The notes beneath the pieces were generated by a model. It made no database searches, had not been told where the DNA came from, and worked only from the letters and a program-made list of their open reading frames with translations. Position numbers and translations under genes: made by a program. A stretch of 64,000 nt of DNA, taken from assembly GCF_902459565.1 (NCBI RefSeq), contig NZ_CABPSN010000001.1, forward strand, positions 310,001 to 374,000, read 5' to 3'. This stretch comes from Pandoraea aquatica. Its GTDB lineage: Bacteria; Pseudomonadota; Gammaproteobacteria; Burkholderiales; Burkholderiaceae. This document shows, one piece after another, positions 50,251-58,526 of this stretch; within the stretch, counting starts at the first letter, position 1, and every line of letters begins with the position of its first letter.

Positions 50251-51594
50251 ATGAGCGGAATAGCGCCCAACAGCGCAGGCACCCCCGGCCTGACGTCAGC
50301 AATGAAAGAAGCGATGGTGCCCGACGCCGAGCGTCGACGCGCACTCCTCGGCAGCGCCGTGGGCAGCACCATCGAGTGGTACGACTACTTCCTCTACGGA
50401 ACGATGGCGTCCATCATCTTCGCGAAGCAATTCTTCCCGAGCACCGACCCTCTGGTGAGCAACCTGCTGGCGCTGGCGACGTTCGCGCTGGCCTTCGTCA
50501 TTCGTCCGCTGGGCGGCGTGATCTTCGCGCACATCGGCGACCGTGTCGGGCGCAAGAAGACGCTGGCCATCACGCTGACGATGATGGGCATGTCGACGGT
50601 ACTCATGGGCCTGTTGCCCAATTACGACCAGATTGGCGTGTGGGCACCGATCCTGCTCTCCGTGCTGCGGCTGATGCAAGGGTTGGCGCTGGGCGGTGAA
50701 TGGGGCGGCGGTGTGTTGCTGGCGGTCGAGTATTCGCCCCGCCATCGTCGCGGCTTCTATGGCGCGGTTCCGCAGACGGGTGCAGTGCTTGGGCTCGCGC
50801 TCGGCAACATCATCACGTCGTTGCTGAGCAACTCGATCAGCGACGCCGACTTCCAGAGCTGGGGATGGCGCATTCCGTTTGTCGGCTCGATCGTGCTCGT
50901 GCTGATCGGCATGTGGATCCGTAACGCCGTGGGCGAGACGCCGTCGTTCAAGAAGATCATGGCCACGCGGACCGAGACGCGGATTCCGCTCAAGGAAACG
51001 TTGCAGGACCACTGGCGTTCGGTGCTGATCGCCATCGGCGCGAAGGTCGTGGAAACGTCGACGTTCTTCCTGTATGCCACGTTCACGATCTCGTACATGA
51101 TCGGCCACGGCTTCCAGCGCTCGGACATTCTGAATATCGTGCTGGTCTGTGCGCTGATCGCCTTCCCGTTCATGCTCTACTTCGGGCACCTGTCGGACAG
51201 GATCGGGCGCAAGAAGGTCTTCCTGTGGGGCACGCTCGCGTTCATCGTCTGGATCGGGCCGTACTTCTGGCTGCTGAATCAGAAGTCGATTCTGCTGGCG
51301 TCGGTGGCAGTGGGCGTGGGCTTGAGCGTGATCTGGACGACCTACGGCTCGATGATCGGCACGTTGCTCGCTGAGGCGTTCCCGCCGTCGATTCGCTATA
51401 CCGGGATGTCGCTCGGCTATCAGATCGGCGCGGCGCTCGTGGGGGGTCCGATGCCGCTGATCGCAACCGCGCTCGTCGCCTACTTCGGCGGCAGCTACGT
51501 GCCGGTGGTGTTCTTCATGATCGCGTGTGCGTTGGTGTCGGTCGTCGCCGTCGCACTGGTGAAGGATCGCAGCGGGTTGCCGCTAGACGACTGA
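50251..51594 (+). CDS. MHS-family MFS transporter (metabolite:H+ symporter)
   Basis: The ATG at 50251 follows AAGGTGGAG and gives 447 residues with twelve helices. MHS hallmarks are ALLGSAVGSTIEWYDYFLYGTMASIIF, RPLGGVIFAHIGDRVGRKKTL, LRLMQGLALGGEWGGGVLLAVEY and FGHLSDRIGRKKVFLWG. This family imports alpha-ketoglutarate, shikimate, citrate or other carboxylates with protons. Its motif-linked neighbours are an alcohol and an aldehyde dehydrogenase, so a hydroxy acid such as 4-hydroxybutyrate is a plausible cargo (inference). Confidence 0.92.
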   Translation: MSGIAPNSAGTPGLTSAMKEAMVPDAERRRALLGSAVGSTIEWYDYFLYGTMASIIFAKQFFPSTDPLVSNLLALATFALAFVIRPLGGVIFAHIGDRVGRKKTLAITLTMMGMSTVLMGLLPNYDQIGVWAPILLSVLRLMQGLALGGEWGGGVLLAVEYSPRHRRGFYGAVPQTGAVLGLALGNIITSLLSNSISDADFQSWGWRIPFVGSIVLVLIGMWIRNAVGETPSFKKIMATRTETRIPLKETLQDHWRSVLIAIGAKVVETSTFFLYATFTISYMIGHGFQRSDILNIVLVCALIAFPFMLYFGHLSDRIGRKKVFLWGTLAFIVWIGPYFWLLNQKSILLASVAVGVGLSVIWTTYGSMIGTLLAEAFPPSIRYTGMSLGYQIGAALVGGPMPLIATALVAYFGGSYVPVVFFMIACALVSVVAVALVKDRSGLPLDD

Positions 51595-51618
51595 CCATCT
51601 AGCACTCAACTCGCAAAA

Positions 51619-51649
51619 AAAGGCCGCCAGCGTCAAACTGGCGGCCTTT
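51619..51649. terminator. Bidirectional intrinsic terminator
   Basis: AAAGGCCGCCAG and CTGGCGGCCTTT are perfect 12-bp arms with A- and T-runs, between the convergent transporter and hydrolase genes. Confidence 0.92.
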
Positions 51650-51676
51650 CTTATTGCATCGAACGGCTGGGAACGA

Positions 51677-52363
51677 TCAGCGAGCCGGGACCGGGGGCAG
51701 CGATTCGTGCGTGCCGGACGTGCGCTGGGCAGCCTTGTGCACCATCGTATAGGCGTAGTCGACGCCCATGCCGTAAGCACCGGCGTGTTCCTTGACGAGC
51801 TTCATCACGGCGTCGTACGTATCGCGGTGCGCCCAGTCGCGCTGCCATTCGAGCAGCACCTGCAACCAGGTGACCGGCACCGCGCCCGCCTGCACCATAC
51901 GCTGCATGGCGAAATCGTGGGCTTCCTTGCTGGTGCCGCCCGAAGCGTCGCCGACCATGTAGATTTCGTAGTCGCCTTCGAGCATGGCGCACAGAGCGAA
52001 GGTCGTATTGCAGACTTCGGTCCACAGGCCCGCGACGATTACCTTCTTGCGGCCGTTGGCCTTGAGCGCATCGCGCACCTTCTGGTCGTCCCACGAATTC
52101 ATCGAGGTGCGCTCAAGGGTCTTCGCGCCGGGGAAAACGTCGAGGACTTCCGGATAGGTATAGCCGGAGAACGATTCGCTCTCGACCGTCGTGATCGTCG
52201 TCGGGATATTGAAGATCTTCGCGGCCTTGGCCAGACCGACCACATTGTTCTTCAGCGCCTGGCGGTCCATCGACTGAACACCGAATGCCATTTGCGGCTG
52301 GTGGTCGATGATGATGAGCTGGCTGTTCTGAGGGGTCAAAACTTCGAGCTTGGGATTCGACAT
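51677..52363 (-). CDS. Isochorismatase-family cysteine hydrolase (YcaC-like)
   Basis: A 228-residue alpha/beta protein. The catalytic Asp is in LIIIDHQPQMAFG and the nucleophilic Cys in VIVAGLWTEVCNTTFALCAML, with RTSMNSWDDQKV supplying the region of the third residue. The YcaC-like subgroup forms large oligomers and hydrolyses unknown amides or similar bonds. The first 22 bases upstream carry AAGGACC-type ribosome binding sequence. It is a single gene between the transporter and the GGDEF gene, so context does not reveal the substrate. Confidence 0.87.
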   Translation of the reverse strand: MSNPKLEVLTPQNSQLIIIDHQPQMAFGVQSMDRQALKNNVVGLAKAAKIFNIPTTITTVESESFSGYTYPEVLDVFPGAKTLERTSMNSWDDQKVRDALKANGRKKVIVAGLWTEVCNTTFALCAMLEGDYEIYMVGDASGGTSKEAHDFAMQRMVQAGAVPVTWLQVLLEWQRDWAHRDTYDAVMKLVKEHAGAYGMGVDYAYTMVHKAAQRTSGTHESLPPVPAR

Positions 52364-52511
52364 GGTCAGGGTCCTTTGACTTTACCTTTGACGTTACATT
52401 ACGCGCGGCTGCACTGTGCAACCCGACGAAAGACTAGTCGACCCGGGGGATGCCGGAATATCACCTGATGGTATTAGTCCCCAAAACGGCGGTGCCCCGA
52501 GCGGGCCTGCG

Positions 52512-53717
52512 TCAGCCGGTGGCCGCCTTGCCGGTGCCCGCGCGCCGGTCCCAGCCCTCGGCCGGGCGCACTTCCGTGTCGGGCACGACCACCACGCAGT
52601 TCCGACCGTTTGCCTTTGCTGCGTAAAGCGCAGCGTCGGCGCGGGCCATCACCGTCGCCAGCGTGTCGCCTGCGCCGAACGCGTCCACACCGGCACTGAG
52701 CGTAGGCACGACGTCCCGGTTCGGGACACAGGAGCCCGATGTCGCCACAATGTCGCGTAACCGGTCGACGAGGCGACCCGCTTCCTCTTTTGTGACGTGT
52801 GGCAGCAGCAACGCGAACTCTTCCCCGCCGATGCGCCCGACAACGTCGTCGGCCCGGACGGAGCGCGAGATCAGCGAGGCCACATGCGCCAGCGCGCAGT
52901 CGCCGACCGCGTGTCCATACCGGTCGTTCACGCTTTTGAAGTTGTCGATATCGAGAATGGCGACGGACAGCGGGATGCGCGCCATCCCGCTTTGCATCGC
53001 AACCGTTTCGGCGCGTGCAATAAAGGCGCGGCGCGCCAGCACGCCAGTCAGGTCGTCGTACGTGGCGAGCCGCTCCATCCGGTCGGCCAGCCGGTCGTGC
53101 GCGAGCAGCACCATGCCGACGGACAGGCTCGGGAGCGTGAGCGTTGCCAAGCCGAGGAAGAGCACGTTCAGGGGTGTCGGCTCAAGGAACACCGTTTCAT
53201 GGGCGAGGCCCAAGGCATAGGCAATCGAACGAACCCCGTGCACTACCGCCCCGAGCGTTGCAGCCACCGATACGAAGTAGTACGCGTACTTGGGCCGTCC
53301 TGCCGGACGGTACCTCAGCACCATCCAACCGATGTTAAAGCGTACGTAAGCGATGACGCCCGAGATCATGGCGCTGCGTGCGTCGACGTGCGGCGACACG
53401 AACGTCCAGTACATCAGCAAGCCGAGGATCGCGGCAAGCGCCACGTATTCCCAAGCGTAGTCGGGTCGTGTATTCAGAAACTGACGGAAACCCTGTACCC
53501 CGAGAAGCGAGGCAATCATCAGCAGGCTGCTCGAAGTCGCAACGACGATATCCGAGGTGCCCGAGAGCAAAAGCGCGGACGTCACGACCAACAATCCGCT
53601 CGCCACGCTCCACAAGCGGACCCCCGGAACGTGCGCCTGATATAGCGAGCCGAGGACAGCCACGCTCATGACACACGAGAGGATAGCGATGCTGATGAAG
53701 ACTGCCGGGATAGACAT
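52512..53717 (-). CDS. Membrane-bound diguanylate cyclase (GGDEF)
   Basis: The 401-residue protein has about six N-terminal membrane helices (AVFISIAILSCVMSVAVLGSLY onward) and a C-terminal GGDEF domain: LATYDDLTGVLARRAF, VAILDIDNFKSVNDRYGHAVGD, and the active motif GGEEF. An RxxD inhibitory site (RADD) lies five residues before GGEEF, so product inhibition is likely intact. It would make cyclic di-GMP in response to an unknown membrane signal. The Csu-like pilus elsewhere in the window is a conceivable downstream output, but no direct link is seen. Confidence 0.93.
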   Translation of the reverse strand: MSIPAVFISIAILSCVMSVAVLGSLYQAHVPGVRLWSVASGLLVVTSALLLSGTSDIVVATSSSLLMIASLLGVQGFRQFLNTRPDYAWEYVALAAILGLLMYWTFVSPHVDARSAMISGVIAYVRFNIGWMVLRYRPAGRPKYAYYFVSVAATLGAVVHGVRSIAYALGLAHETVFLEPTPLNVLFLGLATLTLPSLSVGMVLLAHDRLADRMERLATYDDLTGVLARRAFIARAETVAMQSGMARIPLSVAILDIDNFKSVNDRYGHAVGDCALAHVASLISRSVRADDVVGRIGGEEFALLLPHVTKEEAGRLVDRLRDIVATSGSCVPNRDVVPTLSAGVDAFGAGDTLATVMARADAALYAAKANGRNCVVVVPDTEVRPAEGWDRRAGTGKAATG

Positions 53718-53861
53718 GTGGGCCTGGCGAAGTATTTTGTTTCGTATATCGCCGGAACGGGCTATGGGCTGTGCATGCTACGCGGCCCCCTCGATGGTCG
53801 TCCCCGCGACGACCCCGTCCTTCGGCTTGTTGAGTCGCAAGCATAGCTGAAATCAGTGACG

Positions 53862-53892
53862 GGCCCACGTCGTTTTACAAACGACGTGGGCC
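53862..53892 (-). terminator. Strong hairpin ending the injection-system operon
   Basis: GGCCCACGTCGTTT and AAACGACGTGGGCC are perfect 14-bp arms with a 3-base loop, in the 221-base gap between the end of the eCIS operon and the GGDEF start. The T-run is weak on the minus strand, but the stem is very stable. Confidence 0.75.
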
Positions 53893-53938
53893 GTCTTGTT
53901 GCGTCGGATTACCGCTTACTACGACTGATCACCACCGA

Positions 53939-56900
53939 TTACGGCTGATCGTCGCGCGCCTTGAGCTGGTACTGGTACCAGGCGATCACCGCAATGATGA
54001 ACAGCACCAGGAAAATCGGAATCATGTAACCGCGCGCGAGCCCTCGCAGGAACGGGTCGCAGAACAGCATCGCGAGAGCCAGCAGAACCCACGCCGCGGC
54101 CACGACCACCGTAGGCGCGTGGTGGTAGCGCGCCATCCACTCTCGCCAGCGGCACGACGCGTAGTAGGCCACGCCGCACCCGATCAGCAACAGCAACACG
54201 AGCTTTGTCGCCAGCCGGAACGCGTAGAGGTTCTCGCAGACGGTCTTGCACACGGCGGACGATTGCGCGCCCGGTGGATCCTGAAAGTGATCCGCGATGC
54301 ACTCGCTGATGCTGCGCGTGAGCGTACAGGCTTGCACACCCTCCATCGCTTTGGGGACGAGCGAGTCGAGCGTCGGTGTGGCGGAATCGGTCTTCTGCGC
54401 CGCGCCGGCGGCGCTCAGCGGCATTGGCCAGAAGCCGATCCCGCCGAAATTGTCCTGCGCATAGACGATGTCGTCTTGCAGTTGCTGCCAGTTGTCGTTG
54501 TCGAACGTGATGACCGGCACGATCTGGCGCAGCACCGTCATGCGGTCCTCGCCGTGAAGTCCAGCCTCGACGGATTCGCGCAACGTCTTCTTGGACTCGG
54601 TGGTCGGCTCGTCGAGCAGCACCAGAAAGTTCGGCCGACGCTTCCGGTCGCGGTCGACGCGGGCCAGCAGGTCCGTCACGGCGTTCTTGTCGCTGTCCGC
54701 CACCAGTTGCAAGAGGTTCGCGTAACTGTAGACGCCGTGCCCGACGCGGTCGTGTCGCAGCATGACGTCGATGCGATCCCCCGCCCTTGCGCGGCGCAAA
54801 CGGCTGCGCAGCTGATCCACGAACTGGTTGAAGGCCTGCACCGACACCGGGTCCTCCGGATACCCGTCGAAGAACAGCACCACGCCGCTGCCGTTGGTCG
54901 GCGCGAAGCGTGCGCCGAACGGGAGATGGTTCGAGACGGTGGCGGTCCAGTTTTTCAGCCCGGTCGAGAGCAGCCTCACGATGTCGTCGCTCAGACGATT
55001 GAGGACGGCGACCTTACGGTCCTTGTCGAGCCGAGTCCAGGAGCGCCAGTCGTTGCGCTGAATGACCCACTGCACATTGCTCTGATGACGCTGGGCAACG
55101 GACACGAAGTCGCCGGGCAACGAGGTCGATGTCTGCGCCAGATCCACGAAGCTGCTGCCGTAGTTGGCTTGCACCAGCCTCCCGGTATCGTCGAACGTTG
55201 CCCCGTAATAGCCGATACGAGAGAGTGTGCTGAAATCGACGTTCTGCTTCGGCCCAGCCATCCAGAACGGGAAGAAGCCATAGACCTCCCCGTCCAGGCG
55301 GTCAAGCACACACCCGCAACCGTTGCCGTCCCAATTGACCTGCTTGCTCGGGTCGAACGTGGGCTTCTTGCGCGCGGTGGCGACCAGCGACGGACGGAAC
55401 CGGTCGTATAGCGCCTGCATCAGTTGCGGCAGTGACAAGGTGTCGACGTTGCTGCACGTGCCCTTGCGCCACAAGGCTTCGAGTTGCGCGAACAGCGCCG
55501 GGTCGCGCAGGACCGCCGACAACTGCTGCATCTGTTCGGCGGAGACTTTGCGTGCGTCGGCCACACTGCCCGGAATGCCCGTGGGACACGCGCCGACACC
55601 CTCGCGCAAGCGCGCCATCACAGCCCGGTCGAACAACCACAATTGGGGATACTGCAACCCTTGCAGCCCCTTCAGCATGTCGAGGACGACCGGCGGCACC
55701 GACTCGTTGCGGCGGCTCGATGCCAGCTCCGCGAGCGCCTGCGCCGTCAGCACATAAGTGGTTTGCGATTGCGCCGCCCTCACGATCTCGGGGACATACG
55801 GATCGACCGGCGTCTTGATGTCGGCCGTGGCATCGAGAATTGCTTCGTTGAAGTCGGCCTGACTCGCGTATTCGTCCGTCAGTCCGGAGACGGCATCGAC
55901 AATCGGTGTGGGCACGCGGGCGTCGTTGCGCAGTTGCGCAAGCGATGCCTCCGTCAGTTGATAGGTCGTTGAGATCGCCACCGCGCGGGCTTCCGGCAAA
56001 TAAGCGTCCGCCTGCTTGCCGAGGTCCTTGAGCGCATCGAGCACCGCGGCGTCGAACAGCGGCTGGTTCAGATACACCTTGTCCTGCAAGGCGGAAAGGT
56101 GATCGATGACCTTCGACTTCGACGCCAGCAACGTGAAGTCGGTGGCGTCGAGCGTGTAGTTGTAGATCGTGAGCAGCGCGCGGTCGGGATCCGGGCCTGC
56201 ATTACGGTTGCCGTCGGTGTCGAGGTGATACAGCCACAACATGGCAGCGATCTCGTCGTCCGTACCCGCGAGACGAATCTGGTAGTAGCGCGCCTGTTCT
56301 TTCGGCTCGAAACCGTCGATCCATTTTCCGAGGTCGGCACCGACCAGATCGGCCTTCCATTGCGGATGGGCGCGCACAATCGACGCGAACTTCAGCAGCG
56401 CCTGCACCGAGGCGCTCGTCAGATTACCCACCGGCTGCATCTTGAAGTCGAGCCAGAATCGATTCAGCCACGACAAGGTAATCGGGCCGACCAGGTTGTC
56501 GGACAGGGGCCGCGTGCTTTCGCGGTACGCCTGAAGATAGGCCGGATCTTCCGAGTAAATGATGAGCAACGCCTGCTGGATGGCGCGACGCGTGGCGGGC
56601 GCAAGATGCCGTACGACGTCCGCCGAAATCAGCACGGTGGCCGGGCCGGAGGTTGGCTCCGGCTTCACCTGAACGGTGTTCACGATGCGCCATGCCTGCT
56701 CGGGCGTCATCGGTTTGCCATCGCTGCCGATGGGCGGTGCCATGCGCGAGAACTTCGCCGTCGATGCTTCGGCCGGCGCTGCGACGGCCTGCGTGGGTGC
56801 GCCCTTGACGGCGACGGCTTGGGAGGCTGCGGCGGTCGCTTCCGCTGGCTCGACGGGTGCCGCCGATGCAGCCGGCGCAGCGGGCATTGACGCCGCTGAA

Positions 56901-57151
56901 GTTGCCGGAGTCGCAGCGCCCGGTGTTGCTTTCGCCTCTACGGCTGAGGCGGCCGATGGCTGCGAGGCGGCGGGCACGACCGTCGCGGAGCTGGCTTGCG
57001 GTGCCGACGCCCCTGCCGCAGTCGCAGTTGCAGAACTCGCCGGCATCGGCGCGGCGCCGACAGCCGCCACCTGCCATGCAAGCCCCAGCACCAGCGCCCC
57101 GAGTAACGGCATCCGCCTGCGGGCACATCTCAGAAAGTCGACATGGCTCAT
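53939..57151 (-). CDS. Large envelope protein of the injection-system operon, with GH18-like domain
   Basis: 1070 residues. Residues 11-34 are a signal peptide; 35-135 are Ala/Ser/Pro-rich; 185-330 are helical. Three tandem repeats of about 70 residues follow (348-415, 416-487, 488-555). Residues 620-912 resemble a GH18 glycosidase barrel (GEVYGFFPFW, VDFSTLSRIGYYGATFDDTG, GIGFWPMP). The position of the GH18 DxxDxDxE motif reads GVVLFFDGYP (756-765), so the catalytic acids are lost. Three membrane helices end the protein (978-999, 1013-1031, 1042-1061). It starts one base after the AAA ATPase stop. I infer a periplasmic domain anchored in the inner membrane that may bind peptidoglycan or the injection particle; the function is unknown. 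Confidence 0.78.
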   Translation of the reverse strand: MSHVDFLRCARRRMPLLGALVLGLAWQVAAVGAAPMPASSATATAAGASAPQASSATVVPAASQPSAASAVEAKATPGAATPATSAASMPAAPAASAAPVEPAEATAAASQAVAVKGAPTQAVAAPAEASTAKFSRMAPPIGSDGKPMTPEQAWRIVNTVQVKPEPTSGPATVLISADVVRHLAPATRRAIQQALLIIYSEDPAYLQAYRESTRPLSDNLVGPITLSWLNRFWLDFKMQPVGNLTSASVQALLKFASIVRAHPQWKADLVGADLGKWIDGFEPKEQARYYQIRLAGTDDEIAAMLWLYHLDTDGNRNAGPDPDRALLTIYNYTLDATDFTLLASKSKVIDHLSALQDKVYLNQPLFDAAVLDALKDLGKQADAYLPEARAVAISTTYQLTEASLAQLRNDARVPTPIVDAVSGLTDEYASQADFNEAILDATADIKTPVDPYVPEIVRAAQSQTTYVLTAQALAELASSRRNESVPPVVLDMLKGLQGLQYPQLWLFDRAVMARLREGVGACPTGIPGSVADARKVSAEQMQQLSAVLRDPALFAQLEALWRKGTCSNVDTLSLPQLMQALYDRFRPSLVATARKKPTFDPSKQVNWDGNGCGCVLDRLDGEVYGFFPFWMAGPKQNVDFSTLSRIGYYGATFDDTGRLVQANYGSSFVDLAQTSTSLPGDFVSVAQRHQSNVQWVIQRNDWRSWTRLDKDRKVAVLNRLSDDIVRLLSTGLKNWTATVSNHLPFGARFAPTNGSGVVLFFDGYPEDPVSVQAFNQFVDQLRSRLRRARAGDRIDVMLRHDRVGHGVYSYANLLQLVADSDKNAVTDLLARVDRDRKRRPNFLVLLDEPTTESKKTLRESVEAGLHGEDRMTVLRQIVPVITFDNDNWQQLQDDIVYAQDNFGGIGFWPMPLSAAGAAQKTDSATPTLDSLVPKAMEGVQACTLTRSISECIADHFQDPPGAQSSAVCKTVCENLYAFRLATKLVLLLLIGCGVAYYASCRWREWMARYHHAPTVVVAAAWVLLALAMLFCDPFLRGLARGYMIPIFLVLFIIAVIAWYQYQLKARDDQP

Positions 57152-57152
57152 A

Positions 57153-58526
57153 TCAGATCGTGCGTCCTTCTTTGATGTGTTCGCGTCGAATCGCGCGCAA
57201 CAAGTCGCTCTGCGTCACCACATGACGGCCGGCGCGCTCCGCCCACATGACGGCGTGCCGCACCACGTTGAGCAGCGCACCGCCCGAGAGCACGTGTTCG
57301 GCCGCAAGTGCAGGCAGGTCGACATCGTCCGACAGTCCCCGGCGCGCAGGGAAGAGATTGCGCCACAGTTGCAGCCGCTGGATTTCATCCGGCATGGGGA
57401 AATGGATCGCACTCTGGAAACGCCGGGCAAAGGCTTCGTCGATGTTGTCCTTCAAGTTGCTCGCCAGCAGCACCACGCCGGGATAGTCCTCGATGCGTTG
57501 AAGCAGATACGCGACTTCCTGATTGGCATGACGATCGTTGGCGGTGCTGCCCTCAGTGCGCTTGCCGAACAGCGCATCCGCTTCGTCGAAGAACAGAATC
57601 CAGTGTTTGTTCTGCGCCTGATCGAAGACGTTCGCCATGTTCTTCTCGGTCTCGCCGATATACTTCGAGACGATCTTCGACAGGTCGATGCGATAGACAT
57701 CCACGCCGGCTGCCTTGCCGAGCAATGTGGCGGTGAGCGTCTTGCCCGTACCCGGCGGACCGTAGAACAATGCCCGGAAGCCGGGCTTGACGATGCGATC
57801 GAGCTGCCAGCGCTGCATGATGCCCTCGCCGTCATCGAGCCATTGCCGGATCTGGTCGATCTCCTCGATGACGTCCGGCGTGAGTACGAGGTCTGGCCAA
57901 TCGTGTTGCGTCGTGATGCGCTTGGCGGGAAATCCGGCGCTGTAGTCCGGCTTATGCTCGCGGCCCGACGTGCTTCGTTCGAGGAAGTCCCGCTCGATAT
58001 GCAACGCGGCGGCCAGTGCCGGTTCGCCGTCCGCCCGGCGTTCGAGTCGCAGAATGGAGGCGCGCGAGAAGATGTGGTCGGCGTCGAACAGCGCCATGAC
58101 GTCGAAGCGGCGGCTCAGATCGTCACCCGCGAGGACGAACGCAGCGGTCTCCCCGGTCGGCAGCAGGCCGTTGTGATGCTGGGCGCGCCATCCCCCGAAC
58201 TCGGTGAACTGGCGCTCGGTATTCTTGTTCTGCGTGAACAGCAGATCGAGCGCTTGCGGGCGGACGTGCGGCAGCATCGCGAGCATCAGCACGATACGTG
58301 CGTCGAAGTCGTCGGCCAGTTCGTGGTCGAGCAAGGCGCGGGCAAACGGCGAGGGATCGCCCGTCAGATCCGGCGGTGTGTGGGCATAAATGTCGTGCGG
58401 CACGCCTTCATGCATGAAGTACGCGTGCAGTCGCGTCTCCAGCACGGCCCCGAACCAATCGATCTCGCGCGACAGGCTCGCGGCGTTCGCCGCTAATGGG
58501 TCGAATGAATCCAAGCGGCCGGTCAT
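57153..58526 (-). CDS. AAA-family ATPase of contractile injection systems
   Basis: The ATG at 58526 overlaps the preceding stop as ATGA and gives 457 residues. The N-terminal 200 residues are specific to this group (REIDWFGAVLETRLHAYF ... DHIFSRASILRLERR). The AAA module has Walker A GPPGTGKT (about 256-263), Walker B LFFDEAD (about 311-317), sensor ASNLKDNID and an Arg pair in FARRFQ. A single AAA domain of this type is a core eCIS component (Afp15/Pvc15 class), thought to aid assembly or maturation of the particle. It is not ClpV, which has two AAA domains and recycles sheath in type VI secretion. Confidence 0.9.
   Translation of the reverse strand: MTGRLDSFDPLAANAASLSREIDWFGAVLETRLHAYFMHEGVPHDIYAHTPPDLTGDPSPFARALLDHELADDFDARIVLMLAMLPHVRPQALDLLFTQNKNTERQFTEFGGWRAQHHNGLLPTGETAAFVLAGDDLSRRFDVMALFDADHIFSRASILRLERRADGEPALAAALHIERDFLERSTSGREHKPDYSAGFPAKRITTQHDWPDLVLTPDVIEEIDQIRQWLDDGEGIMQRWQLDRIVKPGFRALFYGPPGTGKTLTATLLGKAAGVDVYRIDLSKIVSKYIGETEKNMANVFDQAQNKHWILFFDEADALFGKRTEGSTANDRHANQEVAYLLQRIEDYPGVVLLASNLKDNIDEAFARRFQSAIHFPMPDEIQRLQLWRNLFPARRGLSDDVDLPALAAEHVLSGGALLNVVRHAVMWAERAGRHVVTQSDLLRAIRREHIKEGRTI

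Noticed and set aside
54119-58496. Two long plus-strand open frames opposite the envelope protein and the AAA ATPase
   Set aside because: The minus-strand genes have a signal peptide, membrane helices, Walker motifs and coupled starts; the plus-strand frames do not.
57153-58526. ClpV of a type VI secretion system
   Set aside because: There is only one AAA module and no Clp N-terminal domain; the neighbours are eCIS-type families rather than Tss genes.
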